Of a DNA stretch of 64,000 nt, positions 7,723 through 15,600 are shown one piece after another. The notes below the pieces were generated by a model that saw only the letters and a list, made by a program, of their open reading frames with translations, searched no databases and was not told the DNA's origin. Source of the DNA: JBBDMX01 sp040878035 (lineage in GTDB: Bacteria > Planctomycetota > Phycisphaerae > Phycisphaerales > Phycisphaeraceae). The stretch covers positions 41,449 through 105,448 of the forward strand of contig JBBDMX010000053.1 in assembly GCA_040878035.1 (NCBI GenBank). Direction: 5' to 3'. The translations under genes were made by a program, and so were the position numbers. The number at the start of each line of letters is the position of its first letter. Positions within the stretch are counted from its first letter, which is position 1.

Positions 7723-8526
7723 TCAGGCGGCGCACATCGCGGACATCACCTGGCCCACCTCGCGATAATTGAGATAGCGGTCGAATTCGGCCAGGCACTG
7801 ATCTTCCTCGCCAAAGGGAAAACGCGGGAGGAAGTCGCTCTCGTCGAGCTTCTGCGCCACCAGCGACACCAGGCCGCGCGGCAGGCGGTGGCTCTGCGTC
7901 AGCACTTCCCGCGCCAGACGGATGAGCACGCAGGGGCGGTTGTTGACGGCGGGGTAAGCGCGGGTGTCGCCGATGAGCTCAAAGCCATAGGCCTTCTGAT
8001 AGAACCGGGCGTGGCGCGGGTGGACGCCGCAAATCAGGTCGGTGCCGTCGCCCACGAAAGCGTAGGCGATGGAGTGATTCATGAGGGCAAAGAGGGCCTC
8101 GATGGAGGTGGCGCGTTCGTCGCCGCAGTCCGCCAGCAGGCCCGCCTCGGTGAGCACCCGGCCGTCGCGGCGCAGGCTGTCGAGCTCTTCGGGATAGAGG
8201 CTGTCCAGGGGCAGGCCCAGGACCGTGTCGCGCATAGCGGTGAGCGTGGAAATCAGACGTTGGCCGATGTGGTGGGCGATGACCACGGCGTGACTGCCGA
8301 TGGCGTGCGGCGAGGTGTGATAGCCAAAGGCGTGGGGGAAAATGAAGCGATTGTGCACGTAGACGCGATAAACCATGCTCCAGGCCTCGATCACCTCTTC
8401 CAGCGTCCGGGCGACGCCAAAGCGGTACCGCGGCTCGGGCCGTTCTCCACCCGACTCCACGACCAATTCGGGCGTCAAGCCCAGGCGATCGGTCATCACC
8501 AGTTGGCGGGACAGTGCAGCAGACAT
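7723..8526 (-). CDS. FeeM-like N-acyl amino acid synthase (GNAT-fold acyltransferase), copy 2
   Basis: A 267-residue paralogue of the downstream gene with the same landmarks: LEEVIEAWSMVYRVY near 42-56, LPLDSLYPEEL near 105-115, Glu127 in LTEAGLLAD, GVHPRHARFY at 167-176 then GFELIG. Start chosen at the ATG 8526, which has AAAGG nine bases upstream; an ATG three codons earlier sits directly on that site. Two diverged copies in tandem suggest two acyl or amino substrates, or a heteromeric enzyme. It heads the six-gene run that continues through ThiF, nitroreductase, epimerase and glycosyltransferase. Functional assignment by motif only. Confidence 0.7.
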   Translation of the reverse strand: MSAALSRQLVMTDRLGLTPELVVESGGERPEPRYRFGVARTLEEVIEAWSMVYRVYVHNRFIFPHAFGYHTSPHAIGSHAVVIAHHIGQRLISTLTAMRDTVLGLPLDSLYPEELDSLRRDGRVLTEAGLLADCGDERATSIEALFALMNHSIAYAFVGDGTDLICGVHPRHARFYQKAYGFELIGDTRAYPAVNNRPCVLIRLAREVLTQSHRLPRGLVSLVAQKLDESDFLPRFPFGEEDQCLAEFDRYLNYREVGQVMSAMCAA

Positions 8527-8684
8527 GGGCAGCATCCTTTCTGGACCCACAAGATCGAACAAAAATGGAGAAGAGACGATGACCCCAAAGCCGACGTGCA
8601 AGCTAGCACGGCATCACGACAAGAATGTGGAAGGGGAGCGGCGGATTTCGCGAGGCGGGTTCGTAGCGGGCGGGGGGGCATGAG

Positions 8685-9131
8685 CTACTCGCCGTCCCCC
8701 GGCACCACTAGGACGCAAAACATCATGTCAGTGGACTGATACCGCATCAGTTCCTGCTTTCTCCGCTTCCGGGATGTCAGCCACAGCGTGACTTGAGTAT
8801 TCTCTGACGACTTCGAGAGGACTCGATGTCGCCCCGGCCGGGTCGGCCGCCCATTGAGTGCGAGGCTGATTATACTGGCAAGTCCTTTGACATCAATAGG
8901 GATTCTAGTTTTTTCCCCTAAATTGATATAAGGTTTTCCCTGAATCGACCATCCATAAATTCCAGTAATGTATCTACCGTCCGCCCCTGAATTTATAGTC
9001 AGGGTCATTTGGGGGCCCAAATCGCCCTTGGACCGAATATCGGATGTCTGCCCGGTCGCCAAGCAGATTTTCCGCAAGGTTTCCCTTGGGCCGGAGGCAT
9101 GTTCACCTCGGATGCCAGTGCGTTTGACCAC
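8685..9131 (-). CDS. Hypothetical protein, 148 aa
   Basis: An unrecognised open frame with lower GC than its neighbours and a plausible globular composition (MTLTINSGADGRYITGIYG, then a Lys/Arg-rich stretch and a short hydrophobic end MMFCVLVVPG). No signal peptide and no motif I can name. It precedes the acyltransferase run on the same strand with a 158-base gap. It may be a fragment or acquired; existence as a real gene is uncertain. Confidence 0.35.
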   Translation of the reverse strand: MVKRTGIRGEHASGPRETLRKICLATGQTSDIRSKGDLGPQMTLTINSGADGRYITGIYGWSIQGKPYINLGEKTRIPIDVKGLASIISLALNGRPTRPGRHRVLSKSSENTQVTLWLTSRKRRKQELMRYQSTDMMFCVLVVPGDGE

Positions 9132-9272
9132 GGATCACACCGGTGGCATGGATCGGAAAATCAGAAATCAGGGATCCGTATTACTAACCCGCGAAATCCG
9201 CGTGCCGCGCGCCGAATCCAAAACAGGCTGTTGATCCGCAGATGGTGCCGATTTCGCGGAATTCCAAGACAA

Positions 9273-9484
9273 CCTGAGTTCGGGATAGGCAGCCGCATCC
9301 TGTGGCGGCGCCAGCCGCTTTGGACTGCGGTGGCGGCGACACCGCTTTAGCTTGCGTGGGGCCGTCTGGGCAGCGCCCAGGCGTTGACGGCCGCCAAAGA
9401 CGCTCCGCGTCGAGCCAAAGCGGCGTCCCAGCCGCCGCACTCCAAAAAAATCAGCAGTCTCGATGGGCTTATCCGAACTCAGGT
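9273..9484. repeat. Palindromic miniature element with ACCTGAGTTCGG ends
   Basis: A 212-base element. The left end ACCTGAGTTCGGGATA is matched inverted at the right end (TATCCGAACTCAGGT, 9470-9484). Inside, TGGACTGCGGTGGCGGC... (from about 9319) is matched inverted by ...GCCGCCGCACTCCA ending near 9443, so it is nearly a full palindrome. Related sequence occurs at 42961-43054 and at 63909-64000. No ORF. This explains most of the 443-base gap from 9132 to 9573. Confidence 0.75.
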
Positions 9485-9573
9485 AACACAGGATGCTCGA
9501 TCCTCATCTGCGAACATCGGCGCAATCTGCCGATAGATTCCCCTGCTGATGTTTCATCCGCGTCCATCCGCGG

Positions 9574-10020
9574 CTAATTCCTCTTGGCCACGGCCACGCC
9601 GCGCTGGAGAAACCCGCGCAGCCGCGCCGCCAGCGGCACCGCCCCGGACGTCTGGCATTCCCAGACGATCAGCACGCGCCAGCCTAAGCGGCGCAGGGCC
9701 ACCAGCGTGGCGGCGTCGCGCCGCCGGTTCCGCGCGATCTTGCCCCGCCAGTAGGCCCGGTTCGCCACCGGCAACCGGCAACCCCGGCCCAGACATTTCC
9801 CCGTGGCGTGATCATGCCAGAAGCAGCCGCGCACCTCGATGATCTTGCCATGCCGCACCAGCACCATGTCCGGCGTCCCCGGCAACCCCCGCACATGCAG
9901 GCGATAGCGATACCCCATCGCATGCACCATCCGCCGCACGACCATCTCCGGCGCGGTGTCCTTCCCCTTCACCGCCGCCATGATCCGCGAGCGCTCCGTT
10001 TTGCTGACTGTGTCGGCCAT
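9574..10020 (-). CDS. vsr: Very short patch repair (Vsr) mismatch endonuclease
   Basis: 148 residues, the usual length of Vsr, which nicks DNA at T:G mismatches left by deamination of 5-methylcytosine. The start MADTVSKTERSRIM and KGKDTAPE are family hallmarks. GLPGTPDMVL places the catalytic Asp at residue 51, as in E. coli Vsr. GCFWHDH supplies His69 and His71, and the RDAATLVALRRLGWRVLIVWECQ end is also typical. GGAGAG directly precedes the ATG. It serves the cytosine methyltransferase gene at 11399-12565. Confidence 0.93.
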   Translation of the reverse strand: MADTVSKTERSRIMAAVKGKDTAPEMVVRRMVHAMGYRYRLHVRGLPGTPDMVLVRHGKIIEVRGCFWHDHATGKCLGRGCRLPVANRAYWRGKIARNRRRDAATLVALRRLGWRVLIVWECQTSGAVPLAARLRGFLQRGVAVAKRN

Positions 10021-10099
10021 CTCTCCACACAGTATCGCTGTCCCGATTTTGGAAGCAAAGGCGTCATGAGATATCACTGATGTCAGAAAGGGGCTAGCC

Positions 10100-10435
10100 A
10101 TGACCAAGAGAGAACTCAGGGCGCTGAAGAAGGACTTTCGTGCATGGAGCGGCGGCGCCCCGCCCGAGAATGGATACATAATCACCGTTTATCTGGACTA
10201 CGCACTATCGGTCGAACTCGACCGCGACGAGGCCGAAACGGCCCTGTCGGAGTGGATGATGGCCGACGATCCCGATACCGATCTGGCGCTGCGCGACCGG
10301 ATGGATTCGGCGGTTGAATTCTACAACCTTGAAAGTACGCGGAAGTTTCGCCGAAGACTTAAGGATCGCGAACGACGCCAAGAGCGGCGAGTTCACCAAT
10401 GGTTACTCGACCAAGTCGATGCGGGCGGCGGGTAG
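10100..10435 (+). CDS. Hypothetical protein, 111 aa, inside the R-M island
   Basis: A small charged protein opening MTKRELRALKKDFRAWSGG and ending in an Arg-rich helix (RKFRRRLKDRERRQERR). It is opposite in strand to its neighbours, with AAAGGGG near the start. Its last 33 bases overlap the 3' end of the convergent endonuclease gene. It could be a controller or accessory of the restriction-modification system, but I recognise no domain. Confidence 0.5.
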   Translation: MTKRELRALKKDFRAWSGGAPPENGYIITVYLDYALSVELDRDEAETALSEWMMADDPDTDLALRDRMDSAVEFYNLESTRKFRRRLKDRERRQERRVHQWLLDQVDAGGG

Positions 10436-11380
10436 ATACTGTGGACCCAACTTGGCAACAAGCTCATTCACTTTTTCCGTGACTGTTTTGAGTGGATCAC
10501 TTGGGACCTTGGGCGACCGCCACCGCGTCTCCGTGAGGTTCTGCCCGATCAACTCGCATATGCCGTAGCAACGGACCAGACCTGGATACTTGCTCGGCGC
10601 CTTGGCGAGGTAGTCCTGCCAGGCCTTGATCTTGTCACTGCGAACCACCAGCCAGCATTCATCCGTTCCATTCTTCGTGATGCGGTTTGCCTTGGTTCGG
10701 TGGGACTCATCAGGTCCCTGCACCATGGTTATTTCGATAGCCACGTTCTCGATGCGGTAGTCCCCCAAGGCTTCAGGATCGTCATGGCCGGTCACCCATT
10801 TGTGCTGGGCCGCTATTCTCGCGCTGTGCGGCCCGTCAACACAGATCTCCAACTTGCTGCCAACGAGGAGTTCTGCAATCGCTGACTCAATACCTCTTTC
10901 ATTCGCCTGCGCCAAGATTTCCTCAACCACTGCGGCTCCGGAATTTCCCGCGCGAGTGACCTTCATCGGTCCGAGCGAGAGCCCAAGCTTCGATCGCAAC
11001 GGTTCCGAAATTGCGTGAAGCATCTGGACCTTCTCGGACAGTGGCGCCTCCTCATATCCTTGCGAGTCCAGGTATTCCACCAAGCGCGGTACGACGACGC
11101 CTGATTGCGGCGTCTTTCGCCCGCTCAGATCGCCGGATATTTTTTCTGTGGGCAGGCCAAATCGTTTGAGGTGCTGCGCCGCTCGCGTCCCCTGCGCTAC
11201 AACGCCGTTCTTCTTCAGCTCTCTTCGCAGTACAGCCTCCAGCCGTGACGGGGTGGCATTCTGATGAGCCAAGTCCTGGTGAATCGCTTCAATAAACGCC
11301 AATAACGTACAGATGACGCTCTTGGTAGGCTTCACATCTCCCAAAATGTTGGAGGCGAGGTCGGCAGTGTCGAATTCCAT
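10403..11380 (-). CDS. Probable DUF4928-type restriction endonuclease
   Basis: 325 residues. It starts 18 bases after the methyltransferase stop, preceded by GAGGA. The C-terminal half carries EICVDGPHSARIAAQHKW, EDYRIENVAIEITMVQG-type and ECWLVVRSDKIKAW blocks. These look like a PD-(D/E)xK-like core with acidic and Glu-x-Thr residues, but I cannot assign the catalytic set with certainty. I recall DUF4928 proteins as partners of cytosine-5 methyltransferases, and this arrangement (methyltransferase, this gene, Vsr) fits a type II system. The endonuclease role is inference from context. Confidence 0.6.
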   Translation of the reverse strand: MEFDTADLASNILGDVKPTKSVICTLLAFIEAIHQDLAHQNATPSRLEAVLRRELKKNGVVAQGTRAAQHLKRFGLPTEKISGDLSGRKTPQSGVVVPRLVEYLDSQGYEEAPLSEKVQMLHAISEPLRSKLGLSLGPMKVTRAGNSGAAVVEEILAQANERGIESAIAELLVGSKLEICVDGPHSARIAAQHKWVTGHDDPEALGDYRIENVAIEITMVQGPDESHRTKANRITKNGTDECWLVVRSDKIKAWQDYLAKAPSKYPGLVRCYGICELIGQNLTETRWRSPKVPSDPLKTVTEKVNELVAKLGPQYLPAARIDLVE

Positions 11381-11398
11381 TCTCGCGGTCCTCTTTGA

Positions 11399-12565
11399 TC
11401 AAAACAAAATGGGTGTGGGTAACGACTCGGACACCGAGTTGAGGTAGTGCTTCGCTATCCAATGGACAGCAGGAACGCAAACGGCATCGCCGAAGCCAAA
11501 TAGTGCCTGATTCAGTGGGACCTCTATGACGTAGGTATCAGGAACTCCCTGTAGGCGAGCGCATTCACGCGCGGTTAGGAGTCGCACTTGATATCTGTCT
11601 CGTCCCGCCTTCAAAAGAATCTGCCGGCCACTTCCTCCGCGCGGCGTCCTTAGACAGCCGGCGATGCCGTCCGTGCGGAGCTCGGCCATGCTCTTGCCGT
11701 TGCGAACGCGGCGAAATGCCGTGGCGTAGCAGACCCGCTTGGCCGTAATCATGAGCTTGGCTTGCAGGTCGTGCCGCCGGCTGAACTGACGCATGAAGTA
11801 CTCGGTGCGCTCCTTGTCCCACCAATGCGGATCGTCGTCCGGCAGGTCTTCGATGATGTCCTCCAGGCGCCGATTGGACCGTGGAAGTCGGGGCAACTCG
11901 CGGATGTCCCAACGGATGTTCTGGTGCGTGTTAATGAACTCGAACAGCGCTGTCGGACGGGTCTCGGTTTCCGTGGCGAAGGAGTTGCGGTCGTTGCCGT
12001 CGTCACGCTTGGCGATCACGAACAGTCGGGCGCGGCTTTGTGGAACCCAGTGGACGGCGTTGAGGATGAAGGCATCCACCGTGTAGCCGAGGTCAGTGAT
12101 CGCAAGAAGCGCCTTCTCAAAGTCGCTGCCGCCGTGGCTCATCAGGAAGCCGACGACGTTCTCCAGCATGACAAGGGGCGGTCGGCGGTCGCCCTTTAAC
12201 TCAAGGAGCCGGATCAGGCCCCAGAAAGCCGACGATTCCTTGCCCTCCAGTCCCGCCCATGCCCCCGCAATCGACAGGTCATTGCACGGGAACGACGCGG
12301 TGTAAAGGTCGCAATCGGGGACGCTATCGGGGTCCAGCTTGTGGATGTCGCCCAGGTGAAAGTGCTCGTCGCCGAAGTTGGCGGCGTACATTTCGCGTTT
12401 GTCGGGGTCGATGTCGTTGGCGTAGACGACTTGCCAGCCCTGCTGTTCCAGGGCCAGGCGGACCAGGCCGATGCCGGCGAAGAATTCGGCGGCGGTGAAC
12501 ATCCGACCGTTGCCGCCGTTGCGGGGCTTGTGTTTCGTGGTGCTGCTGCGGCTAATGCGGGGCAT
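11399..12565 (-). CDS. DNA (cytosine-5-)-methyltransferase
   Basis: About 388 residues. FFAGIG at 29-33 is motif I (SAM binding). SFPCNDLS is motif IV with catalytic Cys94; the usual PCQ is PCN, which occurs in some family members. ENVVGF is motif VI and QSRARLFVIA motif VIII. A target-recognition region follows, then RLLTARECARLQGVPDTY (motif IX) and a motif X end GDAVCVPAV. The start is placed at the ATG 12565; an ATG 20 codons further in, at MFTAAEFFAG, is possible. With Vsr and the adjacent endonuclease it forms a type II restriction-modification module. Recognition sequence unknown. Confidence 0.93.
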   Translation of the reverse strand: MPRISRSSTTKHKPRNGGNGRMFTAAEFFAGIGLVRLALEQQGWQVVYANDIDPDKREMYAANFGDEHFHLGDIHKLDPDSVPDCDLYTASFPCNDLSIAGAWAGLEGKESSAFWGLIRLLELKGDRRPPLVMLENVVGFLMSHGGSDFEKALLAITDLGYTVDAFILNAVHWVPQSRARLFVIAKRDDGNDRNSFATETETRPTALFEFINTHQNIRWDIRELPRLPRSNRRLEDIIEDLPDDDPHWWDKERTEYFMRQFSRRHDLQAKLMITAKRVCYATAFRRVRNGKSMAELRTDGIAGCLRTPRGGSGRQILLKAGRDRYQVRLLTARECARLQGVPDTYVIEVPLNQALFGFGDAVCVPAVHWIAKHYLNSVSESLPTPILF

Positions 12566-12697
12566 CCTTGCGTCGCTCCATGGGTCAGGGCGATGATAGC
12601 AGTATAAGGCGCGGGCGGAGTTGGTGGGCCGGGGTAAAGAACGGCGCACTGGGTAGATGCCCATCCTCCGAAGGAAGGGATTTCCCCGCGGTCAGCT

Positions 12698-15600
12698 TCA
12701 CGGCCCGGCCGGCGGCGAGGCGTCGTGGCGGTAGCAGATCAGGCCCAGGTCGCAGTTGATGAGCAGGCTGTCGCCGATGATCTGCGGCAGGCGGCGGATG
12801 TTGCCCATCGCTTCCTTGCCCGGCGGCGCGGGCAGCTCCAGGTCCTCCATCAAGGCCGCGTCGGTCTTGCGGTAGAAGGCGACCTCGAAGGAGCCGCTGA
12901 GGCGTGAGCCGTAGCGGCGTTTGCCGCCGGGCTGCTGCCCTTGCAGGGGCCAGGGGAGCAGGTCGCCCGACGCCGCCAGGTCGTGCATGTCCGGCGGGGT
13001 CTGCATGCCGGGCAACTGGTTGTACACGCGGTTCAAAATCGTCTGCCGCCCGGCCATGTCCATCACGAGCACCGCGGTCTTGGCCTGATTGGGCTGCGCC
13101 TGCCACGTGCCGTGCTGCGCCACCTGGCCCATGATCTGCGGACGCTGCTGGTCATACTCGGTAAAGAGCAGGTAGAGGTGTCGGCGGTCGGGCGACATGG
13201 CCACATCGCTGATGATGCCGGCCGCGTCGGTCTGCGGCGTGCCGCTCCAGCTCACCTTGCCGTTGGCCATGGTCACCAGGCCCACGCTGCCGTCCTCGTT
13301 GGCCAGGTAGAAGGTCTGCTCATCGACCAGGCCGACGTTGATGACCGAGCGGGTGATGGACCCGCCGAAGCGGCGTTTGCCGTCGGGCACGCCCAGCAGG
13401 TTCCATTCCCCGCCGCGGGTGCGATACAAGGGGCCCAGGCGGGTCCAGAGCATTGCCTTGCCTGGCTCGTAATCCGACACCGGCAGGCGGTTGAGCGTGG
13501 CGCCGGTGCGGCGGTCGCCGATCCACATCTCCTTGCCGCGATCCAGCAGGACGTTGACGCAGCCGGCGGCGACCGCCACGCCCGCCACGTCGTCGCCATC
13601 GAACTGCCGCTGCCAGAGGATCCGGCCGCTGTCAGCCTCGCGCACGACCACGCGCTGGGCGATGGTGGCCGGGTCGAAAAACGACTCGGCGATCACGCCG
13701 TCGCCCACGCTGATCTTGTAGCCGGGCTGATGCTGGCCCGGGCGCTGCATCAGCGCCAGGCGCAGTTGTCCCTCGCCCTCGTTTTCGATTGCCTGCTCCC
13801 AGAGCCGCCGGCCCGACACCAGGCCCAGGCCGACCAGGCGTCCGTCGCTACGGAGAATGCCCACGTGGTCCTGCTGCGGGAGCCGGCCCTGGTGCAGGTA
13901 GACGCCGTCGAGCAGGGTCGCGCCGGGCCCCAGGCGGTCGAACCCGCGCTGCTGATCCGCCAGGCGCGTGGCCCAGACGATCTTGCCGTCGGCCGAATCG
14001 CGGAAGACCAACTGGCCTTGCGAGGCCGAGTAATAGAGCACGTGGCGGTCGAAGAATGCCGAAGACGCCCAGGCCGGCGGATTGAGCACTTCCGAGGCCG
14101 AGGAGGCTTCGGCCCAGGCGATGCGCCACGGCGGAGCGGGCATGGCGGGCAGCGGCGCCGATGCGGCGCCGCCCTGTGCCGCGCCCGGCCGAGAGGTCTG
14201 ACCCAGCGAGACCAGCGCCTGCTCCGCCAGCGCCGAGGCTATGACCGGCTGGCCCTGGCTGGTCCAACTCACGTCGGTGTATTGCGTGGCCAGCAACCGC
14301 CAGTCGCGTGCCGCCTGGTCGCGCCAGCCCAGCGACTGGTGGAATTCCGCCAATAGGGCCCAGGCCTGGGCGGCGACATCACGTTGAGGTGAGCGGGTCA
14401 GGTCGCTAAGCAGCACCTCGCCGCGTTCGACGCCGAAGCCGGCGTGGTCGGCCATGGCGCCGGCCGCGCGTCGGGCGGCCGCCAGCGCCGCCGGCGCCCC
14501 TGGAAACGCGCGTACCACCGCCGCCAAGACCGCCGGATCGCTCCCCGCCGCCGTCAGCGCCGCCTGGCCCTTCTGCTCCAATAGCGGGGCGACCCGCGCG
14601 GGCTGCTGATTGGCCAACTCCTCCAACAGGGCGATGGCCAGTTCGCTCACCGCCGCCTGTAGCACGCCCTGGGGCTCGTGGGCAGCCCGGGCGCCGGTCG
14701 TCGCCGCGTCCACTTCGACCAGTTCCGCCCCGCCGCGCAGCGCCAGCGCCGTGAGCAGGTCGATGGCTTTGTCCAGTTGATCCTGGCGCAGGTGGATGCG
14801 TGCCAGCGCCAGGTCAACCCGCGATTGGTCGCCCGGTTCGGCCGCCAGCCTGCGTGCCTCATCCAGTAGCGCTAATGGATCGCCCGCGCCGCTCGCCGCA
14901 GGCTCTTGCGCCAGCGCCACCAAGCCATTGACCAGGTCCGAGGTGGCGGCGGCGCGTTGCTGGGCATCCATGAGCAGCGGTACGGCCTGGCGCAGGTCGG
15001 CGACGGCGGGGCCGTGACGATTGAGCCTGCGGTGCAGACGGGCGCGCTCGACCAGTGCCGTCGCATCGCCCTGGTTCACACGGCGGGTCAGTTCCGCCAA
15101 CTGGCTGGCGGCGTCCATCAGGGCGTACACGCCGTCCAACCCCGTGATGTACAGGCGCCGGCCGTCGCTGAACAGATTGCCTACCGGATCGTTGAACGGC
15201 AGGCGAACCTTGATTTCGCCGAGCCTGCGGCCGTTGTCGGCGTCCAGGCGGAGAACCGAATAGCGTTGCGGCAGGTAGATGCGGTTGTCGCGGGTGAGCA
15301 TGCCCCGGCCATAGGAGGTGGGTACGGTGGTCTGCCAGCGCAGCTTCATCCCCGCCGCCAGATCGTAGCAGCGTACGTCCTCGGCGCCGGCGAGAAATAA
15401 GAGGTCGCCGCGCACGCCCAGCACGTAGCTGCGCAGTGCCGCCTCCAGGCCGTCGTCTTTGTCCGCCACCGGCCTGCCGCTGTCGCGATCAAAGAGCAGG
15501 ATGCGGCGTGAGTCCGAGGGCAATACGACGACCAGGTTGGCGCGGGGGACGATCACGTCCTGTTCCCAGCCGCCGGCGATGGAGGAGTAGCCCGACTCCA

